In this document: in pieces, positions 49,801-60,305 of the stretch
Position numbering within the stretch: position 1 is the first letter of the stretch
Layout of the letters: the number at the start of each line of letters is the position of its first letter
From: Phalacrocorax aristotelis
Lineage: Eukaryota > Chordata > Aves > Suliformes > Phalacrocoracidae
Assembly (NCBI RefSeq): GCF_949628215.1
Contig: NC_134285.1
Coordinates: 25,248,797-25,312,796 of the forward strand
Reading direction: 5' to 3'
DNA length: 64,000 nucleotides
Made by a program: the position numbers and the translations under genes
Notes under the pieces: generated by a model
The model's database searches: none
Seen by the model: only the letters and a program-made list of their open reading frames with translations
Told to the model about the DNA's origin: nothing

Positions 49801-51581
49801 CAGAGGTTTTTCACCAAGAGGTTGGAGCAGAGCTTAATGCTCTTCAGGTGGCTGTAACAGCGGTTGACGTAGAGAGAGAGGATGGAGTGGAGATCAAGCA
49901 CCAGGCAGGTCCAGCGCACATCAGCAGGGGCTGCTCCCATGAGATCTGGGGAAGAGAGCCGCAGGTGGCAAAAGGGAAGGTGGGAAAAGATGCTACAGGC
50001 CTTGGACCGTGGACCTTGCAGAACAGGAGAGGTGAGATTAACGCATTTAAGTAAAAAGTATTTACCACGCAAGACTCCCACCAGGCTTGGCTTGTCTCTG
50101 CCAGGACAGGAGACTGGAAAAGGCGCCTCATAACTCACTACTGTGGTACAGGGGTGGGGTTGGACAGACAAGCAGCCCCACTGCCCCTGTGGGCTTGTGC
50201 CCGGCCTGGGACTGCTCAGGAGAATAGGGTTGGGGACATCCCTCCCTCCCAGCTGCCGAGGGTCTCCTGCTCAGGACCACCACTCTTCTCCCTCCTCCAG
50301 TGCATCAAGTCAACCTCTGAACTCAAGTTATTTTCTGACTATTTATTTTGGTGGTGATGTGCCAGACCAGTCCCAACTGTGCCATGAGGAGCAGCACTGC
50401 ACACGCTCCTCACCACGCCTGGACGTCCTGGATGTGCGGTTGCATGCTGAGCCGTCAGCTGCTCTGCAGACAAAGGGGAACTGCAGCCAGGTGGCTGTGG
50501 ATTTGAACTCCTTGAAGAGGTTGGAGAAAGAGATGCGAACCACCTGGTTTTCCTGAGAAGATAGAGATGCACACAGAGCTTTAGTCACCCTGGTGGTTTT
50601 GGCAGGGAAATGCCACAGTGGAGAAGGCATGTGGCTGTGTCCCCGTTCCCTCCATGTCCCCTGTCCCCAGTAGAGATGCCACAAGCATGGAAACCATCTC
50701 CAGCCCGGGGTAACCCCCCAGCAACACCAAAGACCAGACAAATTCTGCACCCCCAAGCGCAGACAACCACCACGGCTGCCCGCTGGCCCTTCAATCGGGC
50801 CATGACGCTAAGGACGGTGGTCCTTAGCCTTGTGTCACCTACCTCGGTGGCAACGTCCAGGTGGACGACAAAGTGCTTGTGGGGCATGGGCCGGAAGAGT
50901 AGGTAGAGGTAGCGTCCCACCAGCCCCAGCGACTGCGTCCCCGTCCGGGGCAGCTGCAGGTAGCTGCTGGCGGGGACGGAGCTCCGGATCCGGTAGACTG
51001 TTCCCTTCAGCCTCGCGTCCTTTCGAAACCACAGAAAGGGGTGATTTTGGGGGGGAGGGGGGGTGTGTCAGCACTGCCTGCCCGTGGCTGGTGCCCCCCA
51101 ACTCCGTTACTGTGATGCCGGTGCCCCCCATTACCGTGAGCGCGGTCACGTCCCCCTCCCTGGCCGAGCGCTTCCACTCCTCCACGCGGAAGTGCTTGAA
51201 GACGTTCAGGTAGGGCCGCTGCCAGGCTGCCGGTACCGGCACCAGGACGGGTGGGCGTGCGGCACCCCGCCCGGCGAACCCCCGTTCCCCCCGTACCGGG
51301 GCCCCCGCCAGTGCCCTCCCGACCGCCCCCAGCCCCGGTGTGGCCCTCGTACCCCGAGCCCGATGACTCCCCCCGTTACCTCCGCTCCCTGTGACGGCCC
51401 CGGTACGCCCACGCCCCTCCAGCCCCGACGATGCCCCCGGTACACCCGTGCCCCGAGTCCCTCGCCCAGCTTCGCTGTCACCCCCATGCCCGGCGTCGCC
51501 ACCGCTCCCCCAGGGCCCCCGCCGTAACCCCTCCCAAGCCCCGGTAACCCCGAGCACCCCACAGCCGCTACCGGCCGCCAT
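21486..51581 (-). CDS. WDR90: WDR90 (POC16), centriolar WD40-repeat protein, complete
   Basis: This is a microtubule-binding centriole-wall protein. In human cells WDR90 recruits the inner scaffold of the centriole and is needed for its stability and for cilia. I trace 42 coding exons, 1835 codons plus TGA, slightly longer than human (about 1748). Exon 1 encodes only MAA plus one base; with exon 2 the protein starts [16 protein letters not shown], matching human MARVWQHPFLNVFRHF. Domains: N-terminal CFAP20/DUF667 module (about 1-240), a divergent linker (about 240-375), a first WD40 set (about 375-1033), a second divergent linker (about 1033-1180) and a second WD40 set (about 1180-1835). All junctions are GT-AG and phase-consistent. 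It begins 296 bp after the CFAP70-like stop and ends 403 bp before RHOT2. The five entries that follow give the exons by block. Confidence 0.96.
23702..23719. repeat. 18-base homopolymer C tract in WDR90 intron 39
   Basis: The tract is an uninterrupted run of C on the plus strand (G on the transcribed minus-strand sense). Such tracts can pause replication or form G-quadruplex-like structures, and they are prone to sequencing error, so the length is uncertain. Confidence 0.85.
32786..34958 (-). CDS. WDR90: WDR90 exons 25-28: second divergent linker
   Basis: Exons 34921-34958, 34324-34443, 33733-33912 and 32786-32886 (residues about 1033-1179). The sequence is rich in Ser, Glu, Lys and Pro and hardly alignable to the human linker. 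The exception is a conserved-looking island in exon 28 ([19 protein letters not shown]), which corresponds loosely to human TTYLASCKAFTPARVS. Phases chain correctly (2-1-1-1-0). Exon 27 could be alternatively spliced without a frame change, since its length (180) is a multiple of three and both its borders are phase 1. Confidence 0.8.
35056..46067 (-). CDS. WDR90: WDR90 exons 10-24: first WD40 propeller region
   Basis: Exons 45999-46067, 45226-45336, 44985-45130, 44622-44679, 42954-43072, 42594-42755, 41700-41830, 40455-40571, 39674-39909, 39075-39214, 38164-38294, 36766-36896, 36130-36291, 35717-35845 and 35056-35189. WD-type strands include [45 protein letters not shown] and IFLWDFLAL. The longest introns are 43073-44621 (1.5 kb), 36897-38163 (1.3 kb) and 40572-41699 (1.1 kb). 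They contain no exon or repeat that I recognise. The intron after the exon 39075-39214 carries a CR1 fragment, and the intron after the exon 45999-46067 begins next to a long A-rich tract. Confidence 0.92.
38788..39038 (-). mobile_element. CR1 LINE 3'-end fragment in WDR90 intron 19
   Basis: On the minus strand the fragment runs from the CR1 3' region (AACAGGCTGCCCAGAGAG, GTTGGACTTGATGATCTTAAG) to the terminal repeat ATGATTCTATGAGTC...ATTCTGTGATTCT. Only about 250 bp of the 3' end remains, the usual 5'-truncated CR1 form. It lies in the same orientation as WDR90. Its inner end is 36 bases from the splice donor of the exon 39075-39214. Divergence from the CR1 phrases I know is low to moderate. 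Confidence 0.9.
45922..45952. repeat. A-rich tract in WDR90 intron 10
   Basis: Two A runs separated by TAAATTTT. Read on the minus strand it is T-rich, about 45 bases past the donor of the exon 45999-46067. I see no transposon body attached to it and no target-site duplication. Confidence 0.7.
46531..47958 (-). CDS. WDR90: WDR90 exons 7-9: divergent linker
   Basis: Exons 47891-47958, 47687-47796 and 46531-46761 (residues about 239-374). Exon 7 keeps similarity to human ([18 protein letters not shown]), but exons 8 and 9 are poorly conserved and low in hydrophobic residues, so probably disordered. Exon 9 starts at an ATG that follows a good polypyrimidine tract and CAG. The reading frame and phase (0 to 0) support it, but similarity alone would not. 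Its upstream border is therefore less certain than most. Confidence 0.75.
48721..51581 (-). CDS. WDR90: WDR90 exons 1-6: CFAP20/DUF667 microtubule-binding module
   Basis: Exons 51572-51581, 51135-51226, 50843-51019, 50414-50552, 49775-49945 and 48721-48844. Recognisable family phrases include [70 protein letters not shown] and [17 protein letters not shown]. This module resembles the doublet-microtubule inner-junction protein CFAP20 (FAP20), which explains the affinity of WDR90 for microtubules. Exon 1 has just ten coding bases, so it is easily missed. The intron 48845-49774 (0.9 kb) holds nothing I recognise. Confidence 0.93.
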
Positions 51582-51620
51582 GGCGCGCGCCGCCGACTCA
51601 ACCGTCCCGCGCGGCCGCCG

Positions 51621-51625
51621 CCAAT
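51621..51625 (+). promoter_or_regulatory. CCAAT box (NF-Y type) upstream of WDR90
   Basis: CCGCCAATCC on the plus strand, 40 bp upstream of the WDR90 ATG. CCAAT elements work in both orientations. Five bases alone are weak evidence; the setting in a TATA-less CpG promoter supports it. Confidence 0.35.
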
Positions 51626-51662
51626 CCCCGCGCACCGCCCGGCGCCACGCCCACGCGGGGGC

Positions 51663-51672
51663 GTCACGTGAC
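51663..51672. promoter_or_regulatory. Palindromic E-box GTCACGTGAC upstream of WDR90
   Basis: This is a perfect 10-bp palindrome about 82 bp upstream of the WDR90 ATG. It equals the core of the USF and MiT/TFE (CLEAR-type) binding consensus. It may equally be bound by MYC/MAX-class factors. A ten-base match in a core promoter is unlikely to be random, but which factor binds is not decidable here. Confidence 0.5.
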
Positions 51673-51792
51673 CCCTCGCGTCCCGCCCCCTTCGGCCGGG
51701 TGGGGACCCCGGGTGGGTGTCCCGGTGTGCCCCTCCTGCCGCGGTCACGGGTACGAGGTAGAGGCGGAGAGGAGTCCTCGGTACGCGGGGAG

Positions 51793-51798
51793 TTTATG
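51793..51798 (-). terminator. Possible variant polyadenylation signal CATAAA for the CFAP70-like gene
   Basis: No AATAAA or ATTAAA lies between the CFAP70-like stop and the WDR90 ATG. CATAAA (minus strand, CCCACATAAACTCCC) is a known rare variant, 80 bases past the stop. If it is not used, the transcript would end inside WDR90. Confidence 0.25.
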
Positions 51799-51877
51799 TG
51801 GGACGGGGCCGCGGCGTGAGCGGCCCCCGGGGGCGCGGGCTGGGGGCTGGCGGGGTTCGGAGGACCGGGCGGAGGGT

Positions 51878-54800
51878 TCAAAGGGCTGGGTTGCCGAAGC
51901 CGAGACGCTGCTGGGCAGCTCGGATCTCTTGCAGCAAGGCGTCGTTCCTCAGGCCCAGCTGCAGGAAAGAGCCGGGGTTGTCAGGCAGATGCAAGGGCGC
52001 CCACAGACCCAGCTGCTGCGCTGGGGGCTGTGCCCCACCGATCCTCCTCCCACCGCCCCCCCCGCCCCGGGGACGCCCGGGTCTGCCGGGATCAGTGATG
52101 GGTTGGGACTCCGACCCGAGGGCAGCGGCCAAAGGCAAGAGCTCAGAAAGGGCAGCTTTCCCTGTGCCACATCTCCATATGTCCTATCTTAATGTGCCAC
52201 ATCATCAAATTCAACTTGCACGTTAAAAGTTCAAGCACTCGGCAGTGTGGGAACATGCTGGACTGGCTCCCTTCCCGGTCGCCGGCAGCCCGCATCCTGC
52301 CCTGCTGACCCTGCAGCAGTGCAGAGACACAAACCTTGATGGTGTATTTGTAGCACTGCTCAGCCTCCAGCTGCCGTCCTCCCTGCCGAAAATGACACGA
52401 GAGCCGCAAGTGAGGAAACCACCCCCACAGGGAATGTGCAGGTTCTCAGTGAAACAAAGTGTTGTAAGAAAGCTCAGCATGAAGGATGTGGCCCAGGGGA
52501 ATATGAGCATCAGGCGATGACAGGCAGTGAGGAAGGGCGCTGCTTTCACCATCCGAGCGCAGTCCTCGAACTATTTTTACCGCTGAGACCTACATGTTAT
52601 TCAGGCTCATGAACAGATGTCGATAAATCCACCTGCTCTGTCAGGCTGGCAGTGGGAATGGCTGGCTGGCTGGGCACTCACCTGCAGGCAGATGAGGGCG
52701 AGATATCCCCACACTTCAGCATTGGTGTTATTTAGGGCATTGGCTTCAGAGAGAGCATCCTCTGCTTCCACCAACTCATCCAGCTTGAGAGAGAGGAGAG
52801 GTGTGAACAAAAGCCAAACAGGCAGAAAGGCCTTCAGAACCGAATGGGTGTTTGCTCTAACAGCCAAAGAAATCAGTGCAACAAAAGCGCCCAGCAGGGT
52901 TTCCCTGACAGGGATGCAGGGAAAGGATTTAGGGCACGGAAAACCAGTTATCCTCGGTGCTGGCATCCTGCTCTCCGGTCTGGAGGGTGGGCCTCTCACT
53001 GCTGACTCCCAGCCTCTGTGGGAGCACATGCTGTATTCCCAAATCAACCCGCAGCTGAAAGGGAAGCAGCGCAAATGCCTCCACCTCTGCGTCTGGGAAC
53101 TGAGTGGTCCAGCTCCACGAGGAAATGTGACTCTGGACCTGATCCCTATTCCTGCTACACTGTGGGTCCTGGGAGGCAGGGGTAGCTGGTCTGAACTCCC
53201 AGGTCACCACTCACTTCCCTGGCTCAAGTCTGCAGCCTCCCAGGAGGTGTACACTTGGCCAAGGAGGAAACAGAAGTTCAAATTCCTTCCCTGTTTGCAT
53301 CCCTCAGCCAAGCTCCCTTGGAGGAACCTTGCAAAGGGAGACGCCATGCTGCTGGTGGCTGGGTGTCCTTGGCAGCCCTTCAGAGGCACTGGATTCCTTT
53401 GGGCAGGGAAAGCACCGAGATTCCTCTCTGCTAACATTCTGCTCAATTCCTCTGTGGTGACATGCAGGTCATGTGCAGGCAGGTGCTCGAAGCAAAGCCC
53501 AGGCCCAGATTACGTGCTTGCCATGACATCCTGGGGAAGGAGGTGCTGGCAGTGGGATGAGGGGGGAAGGATTGCTGCTCCCAGAGCAGCTGCTGGGGGT
53601 GGCTGTCTCCTGACATTTCCCATACAAGCAGCCTAGGGTGCCACGCTGGGGCTGTGACAGCACATGGCATGCAATGGCCTTCAGGAGCATTAGTTCCACA
53701 GGCAGCCAAGCTTTACTTCAATTAAAGGGGATCTTGCAAAATCAAGCCCTGCATCCCGTCCCACAGAGCCAATTAAAGATCAGATGACTTGAAAGTAATT
53801 GTACTTACCCTGTAGCAGGCGATTCCCACCCCCAGCCAGGTGAGACAGGATGCAGAGTTCTTGCAGGCAAGCAGGTAGGTCTGCTTCGCCCGGCCATACT
53901 GCCAGGAGAGAGACCATCGTGTTTTTGCATCAAATGCATTGCTCCGCAGCCAGCCCCCCCCCTCAGCAATTTGCCGAACACCCCATCTCTGGTGGGGTCA
54001 GACACCCACCGTCCCCCACCACTGCTGGGGGAGCTGAGAGCCCGCCCGCTGCCCCCAGCGCAGTGGCCCTGTGCTGGCAGAAGTCACCCTCATAGCTAGG
54101 ATGATGAGAAATAGGTCAGCAGCAGCCTGTGCCATTGCAACTGGGACTTGGAGCTGGTACAAAGGAACAGGGCTGGTCCACACTCCAAGGAGTTGAGCAC
54201 TCCAGAAGGGTTTGCTGTGTTGTGAGATCTTGGCTGTAGCGACAGCTAATGGTGTCTCGTACCTGGGGTCCGGAACCTCCTGCTGTCTGCTTTGTGGCAA
54301 ATTCCCTTCCACCTCTCCGGCTAGCTCCTCACCTCTTTCTCTTCCAGGTAGATGGAGCCCAGGCGCAGGTAGATGAAGTGCATATCCTCAGCATCCTCCA
54401 CAAAACTGATGGTTCGCTCATAGCACTCCTTTGCCTTGCCAAAGTCCCTCTTCAGGTAGCACAAGTGCCCTTTCTGAGCCCAGACATTTGGATTCTATGC
54501 ACACAAAACCAGGAGTGAGACACGGCTGGGAGATGGGAGAAAGAGAGACCTAGGAGAGGAGCAGGGACCCCTGTAATCAGCAGAAAGGAAAAGTTGGCCT
54601 GTGTTTGATTACAGCAGGACAGGTTTTACATAATACAGAGTTAAAATTGAGTCAGTGGGGTGCCTGCATAACACCAGCAGTGGGAGCCCCCTCCAGCCTT
54701 TTCTTGCACGGTGTCCTGGCCCATGCAAGGCTCCCCAGGTATCATATGTCAACAGCATTCGGAGGTGTCAGCTTCACAGCCCTCTCTGCCTTCCATTCAA

Positions 54801-57800
54801 TCTGACTCTCCAAAGCCACCTTCCCTCTGCTGAATAGCAACCTTGTTTGTCATGAAACAGAGCCTGAATCACCCACAGAGGGAAAGAGGATCAGGATATA
54901 CACAGTCAAAGGGAAAAGAAAGGCAGACACTGCCTTTCCTCACTCAGAAATGCCGTCCTGCACGTAATAAACAGGGTAATGAGAAGAGCAATGCTGCAGC
55001 TACAGCCTGGTGTCATTCACCAGCTCATTGTCCTCCCCTGCAGAAATCGCTACAGACTAGCATTAGAATTGCTGAAGTGGAAATAAAGCATGGGCTCTAG
55101 GTTCACATGCAGCAACAACACAGGCAGAGTCTGATGCAGTGTCTGGCCAGCGTCCTGCTTCAGGACACCGTGCTGCACCCCGGGAACAGGCAGAGAATTA
55201 CCATGTAGTCGATCCTAACAGCCTCACAGAGACATTCTTCACATTTGGAGAAATCTTCCTTCAGCAAGTAAGTCTGGGCCAGCACTAGGTAGTATGCACA
55301 GGAGGGACCTCCCTGAAGGCTCAGCAGCTCGTGGGCAAGTGCCATGTGAACAAACTGTAGAGAAATGGCACGCCAGTGCGGTTAGGGGAGCAGGTAAACC
55401 ACGGGCACCCCCAGAAGCACACAGCAGGAGGACTGACTCACACCTAATTTCACCTCCAGGATGGAGGCCTGTCACTAGCGGTATTCCCCAGGGGTCTGTG
55501 CTGGGTCCAGTCCTGTTCAATATATTCATCAATGACCTGGATGATGGGCTAGAGTGTAACCTCAGCAAGTTCGCTGATGATACCAAGCTGGGAGGAGTGG
55601 CTGATACACCAGAAGGCTGTGCTGCCATCCAGAGAGACCTGGACAGGCTGGAGAGCTGGGCCAAGGGGAACCTCATGAAATTCAACAAGAGCAAGTGCAA
55701 GGTCCTGCACCTGGGAAGGAGCAACCCCACACACCAGCACAGGCTGGGGGCTGAACTACTGGAAAGCAGCTCTGTTGAGAAGGGCCTGGGAGTGCTGGTG
55801 GGCAGCAAGCTGACCATGAGCCAGCACTGTGCCCTTGTGGCCAAGAAGGCCAGTGGTATCCTGGGGTGCATTAAAAGGAGTGTGGGCAGCAGATCGAGAG
55901 AGGTTATCCTCCCCCTCTACTCAGCCCTAGTGAGACCACATTTGGGGTACTGTGTCCAGTTTTGGGCCCCCTAGTTGAAAAAGGATGTGGAACTCCTTGA
56001 GCAAGTTCAGCGGAGAGCTACGAAGATGATCAGGGGACTGGAGCATCTGCCATATGAGGAAAGGCTGAGAGGCTTGGGTTTGTTTAGCCTGGAGAAGACT
56101 AAGGGGGCATTTCATAAATACCTATAAATATTTAAAGGGTGGGTGTCAGGATGATGGGACTAGGCTCTTTTCATTTGTGCCCAATGACAGGACAAGGGGC
56201 AACGGGCACAAGCTGGAACACAGGACGTTCCACCTCAATATGAGAAAAACCTTCTTTACTGTGAGGGTGACAGAGCAGTGGCACAGGCTGCCCAGAGAGG
56301 TTGTGGAGTCTCCTTCCCTGGACACATTCAAACCCTGCATGGATGTTTTCCTGTGCCCCCTGCTCTAGGTGTGCCTGCTCAAGCAGGGGGTTGGACAAGA
56401 TGATCTCCAGAGGTCCCTTCCAACCCCTGCCACTCTGTGATTCTGTGAACAGAAAACAGGAGATTCCCCCCACTTTGAATATTTACCTCCATTACTTCTA
56501 GTTCTGTTTTGCTTTAAGCAACTCCTTTTGCCATGTAAAATTAAGGCAGGCACATAATGTGGCAGTCAGAGAGATCCCACAGAGACAACTGTGGGACAGG
56601 AACATTCCACAGGTGACACAAAAATTACTCTGACATACACAAGTGTCTGAAACAAGAAAGGAGTACTGGCGCCTTGGAAGTGTCACAATAATGCATCTCA
56701 TCTCCGAATGTACAGAGAGGAGCACATCTGCACGGTTTCTGACTTGGCTGTTCCCTCGGCAGCAAGCAGTGCTGAGCTGAGGCACCCCAAGAACCTCGCC
56801 TGCCTGAGATGGCTGCGTCCCCAACCAGCATTTTGGTCTGAGTGCTCTGCCTGGCCACAGTTTTACATCTCTGGGCAGTGGTGGTTTTGCTCCCTCTTGC
56901 ACTCGGCATCTGGGGTGGTCCCAGCTTGTTCTCTGAGCCCGAGAAGGGGGCTTGCTGGAGCTTGCCACCAGCTCTTTGGTAATAATCCAGGGAAGAAGAC
57001 CAAACCTCCCTTCCCGCTCCTCCATTCCACATTGAGCTGACCTGGATGGCATTGACTTTCATCAGGAATTCCACTGCCTTCATGAAGATTGTGCAGGGAG
57101 GTAGGCTACGTCCTGAAACAGGGGATGGTGCTGCAAGAAAATGTGTTTCCATCAGTCTCAAAGTTGGGGTTTTGTTTCTGAAGCAAGAGCAGGGGCTGAG
57201 ACCCTGGCAGGGACAGAGGAACCTCAGCAACATGGTGTAAAATCCAGAACGTGGCAGAGGAGGCTGAAGCAGAGATTAACTCAGCATTTCTTTCTGAAGG
57301 GCTTAAGTTTTTGTAAAAGATGTGAAAAGAAACAATGCTCTTGACCCACTAATTTTCCTGTCCAAACTCAGGGAAAGAAAAGGTAGGAATTTATGGTTGA
57401 AGCTTGTTAACCACAGTGAGGCCCCTGCCTCCCCAGAGCAACCCAGCGGGGCCTGAAGCACCCAGAACGGCCATTTCTTTGCCACCCATTGGAGAGTGCG
57501 GCTCAAGAGGAGGCAGATCACACAACACATGACCAGAGGAGATCCGTAGGGACAGTTTAAGAGCTGACGTCTCAGGAGGGAGACATCCGAGCAGCTGGGT
57601 TCAGTGACATGTAGGGAGAGAGCTGCATTCACCCACTGGCTGGCCATCCTGAGATGTGCTGCTCTGAAAATTGGGATGAACCTGCTTTTCCGGGAGATTC
57701 CCCAGCTAGGGAGAGAGAGAGCAAGCTTGATGTTTTGCCTTGCCATCAGGATGGCCACAGCTCAGTGCTCTGAAGTTACTCCCCTCCCCACGGATCTCAC

Positions 57801-60305
57801 GAGGCCATCTCCCAGCACTGGGACACACCAGGCCCCCGTCCCCTAACCTTTTGGGGCTGTGTCCAGTGCAGTAGTCTCTTCCCTGGGTGCCACGCAGGCC
57901 AAGGCAGGCTCTGCTGCCTCTGGCACTTTGTCAGCTGAGCCATCTGGAACCCTCTCTGGAATGAAACCCCCAACAACCATTAGATGCAAAGAGTTTGCCA
58001 TAAACTGCCCAGTTTGGAGCGTGCTTCCGCAGAAATGGGGAAGACAGAAAATATAAAAGATCAGATTTTCAGAACTGGGAAGAAATTTCTTTGCAGTCAG
58101 CAATACCTGTGCCTGGGGTTTTGAGTACAAGATTACGAGGTGAAGCTAGAAACAGGTATAAATAATACAATATCCTTTAGCTCATAATCATAAGGGGCAA
58201 AAAAAGGCATAGGACATGTGGCTTGGCTCTCTGAGGCACTTTGCATGAAGTGGTGATAATGTTAAAAATAAAGCCAGCCGACATTTCCAGCAGCCCGGCC
58301 AGATATCTGGGACTTGGGACAGAAAGTCTTGGCTCATGGTGAGGCTGGATTCAGCAAGGCTCCAAAGGAAGCCTTTGGTTCAGGGTCACCACCAAGCAGC
58401 TGGTTTGCTCTTTGAATTGGTGAGGCAGTGCTTTCCAAGCTGTGTTGGGAGGTCACAGCCACAGCTTTCATGAAGGCTAAACCTGGATGACCCTAATGTA
58501 CAACTGCCACAGAGGCAGTTCTGCCCTCCCAAAGCCTCAAAAAGTATGCTCGCTTCCTCCAGCTGCCCTGGCCACTGCCCACACATCGGTATGTTGGTGG
58601 CACTGGGCAGGGGCTGAAAAATAAATGCAAAGAATTGTCCCTCTGCTGGGTTGCAGGTAACACAAGGCATTGGCTGTGCTGCTTCCAGAAAGCTTCATCA
58701 TTTAAAGCAGCATGCTTGCAGCTGTTGTCTCTTGCTGGCACAGTTTGTAGTCTGCCTATTCTAGCTCACAGTCCACATCATCTTCCTTTACAACTTTGTA
58801 TTTCTCCTCTGAGAAATCCTTAGAAATTTCTCCTCTCCTTCCACTGTTCACCACCTCCCACACTGTTCCAAGCCCCCTCCTTGCCAGTGCTAGGGCACCT
58901 CCTGGTTATGACCATCGTTACCTGGCAAGCACTCTTCTGGGCCCGGGTTGGGAGACCTCACACATGCAGCAGAAATGTGCTTTTTCCCTTCTTCTTGCTC
59001 AGCAGCATCAGAGATGCTCCTCTCCTTGGCGAGCTGTGCTTGCAGTAGCTTCTTAGCCTCACGGAAGGCCATTTCTGCCTGAATATTATTATTCTGCAGC
59101 TCATAAAACAAACCTATGTGAGACAGAAAGAGCAGCATAAGCAGACATCTGACCCTTAGCAATATCCTTCCCCTAGCCCTCAGATTAGAGCAGGAAGAAG
59201 AGGAGCAGGAGCAGAAGCAATGCTTGGCGCTACAGGAACACCTTGAGCACATAGGCTGGCTTGCTTTTGTACCTGAAAGTGTCCAGGCTATGATGCTGGA
59301 TGGCTCCAAGCAACAGGCATCCTCAAAGAAAATCTCTGCCTCTTCATAGTGCTGCAGAATGACAGCCACAACCCCACAGAGCAGCAGGCTGGGGACAGGG
59401 CCAGACAGGTTAGCCTTGCAGGCCCTGGGCAGCGGTGTGGGGGACACCCCCCACCCTCCCACCCACCCACTGGGAGCACGCAGCACCTTTGGATGTGATG
59501 GGGGTCCAGAGAAAGAGCCTGTTGGAAGCACTCCTGGGCTTTGGTTGTTTCCTCAAGTAGGAGGCAGAATGCCCCATAGTCCAGCCAGTACTGGATGTTG
59601 CTCTGGTCCTGAGCTACCCTCTAGACACAAGAGATCATTACTGGAGCAAGGACTGCTGCAACTACACTCAGCACACACAGCGGACTGGGGAGACATCTCT
59701 GGAGTGACCATGGTTTTTCCTCTGGCCACCCCAGCCCAGTTTAGCAACAATCAAACCCTTGTCTATCACGTACTAGGGTTTCCCTTAACTGGGATATGAT
59801 GGCCTTCCTGGAAGCCTCCTTCACCTAACACATGTCCTCCAGCTTCATCTGACCTCCTCCTAGCCTCCTGTTAGAGGGCCCAGTGTCCCCAGTGCTGACC
59901 CAGCATGCCTTTTGGACCAGCTCATCCCATTTCCCCTGGCCTGGAGGCTGAAGTCCTCAGTGACCTGGCCAGCCTTTATCTCACAACCTCCAGAGAGCAG
60001 CATCTCCCTAGAAAATCCCTCACGTGTTCAGCCTGAGTATCCTGGTCACATTCACCTCCTTCCTCCCTACACAACAGTCAGGGCTGGCTGAGCTTCAGCA
60101 ACACAGACCCCACACTGCCGTGCTGGCTGCCAGCTCAGACACACGGGAGATGGGCAGGAAAGAACAGCGGCTCCTTTACCTGCTGGTGGTAGAGAGATGC
60201 CAGCTTGTAGTCCTTGTTGACTTCAGCTTCGCGAGCAAAGAGCCAGAGCTGCTCCTTAATCGTGTGGGACAGAGGGGCAGGGGAAGCAGCTTCCTCAGAC
60301 AGTAG
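51878..60305 (-). CDS. CFAP70: CFAP70-like exons: TPR repeats and C-terminus
   Basis: Exons 60180-60305, 59487-59620, 59273-59388, 58922-59113, 57848-57955, 57042-57112, 55202-55354, 54333-54494, 53809-53898, 52682-52783, 52335-52382 and 51878-51958. TPR-type helices are evident in [89 protein letters not shown] and [14 protein letters not shown]. The exon 57848-57955 and the end of 58922-59113 form a Glu/Ala/Pro-rich insert between TPR groups that looks disordered. Introns 52784-53808, 55355-57041 and 57956-58921 are near or above 1 kb; only the second contains a recognised element, a CR1. Confidence 0.85.

Larger units (their letters stand above)
51582..51877 (-). promoter_or_regulatory. 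WDR90 promoter region overlapping the CFAP70-like 3' end
   Basis: The 296 bp between the two genes are CpG-rich, continuous with a CpG island that covers WDR90 exons 1-2. They contain a CCAAT box and a palindromic E-box (listed separately). I see no TATA box. The interval must hold both the 3' UTR end of the upstream gene and the WDR90 transcription start. Confidence 0.6.

Noticed and set aside
50835-51881. Minus-strand 348-codon open frame as a longer WDR90 N-terminus
   Set aside because: It reads through the introns between WDR90 exons 1, 2 and 3 and the promoter. Human homology and GT-AG borders favour the short spliced start at 51581.
52617-53636. Plus-strand open frame of 339 codons
   Set aside because: It is antisense to the CFAP70-like exon 52682-52783 and otherwise intronic. 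The protein has no recognisable domain and no conserved neighbours.
55294-55974. A host reverse-transcriptase gene
   Set aside because: It is the tail of a CR1 LINE, 5'-truncated, with CR1 3'-end sequence directly after it.
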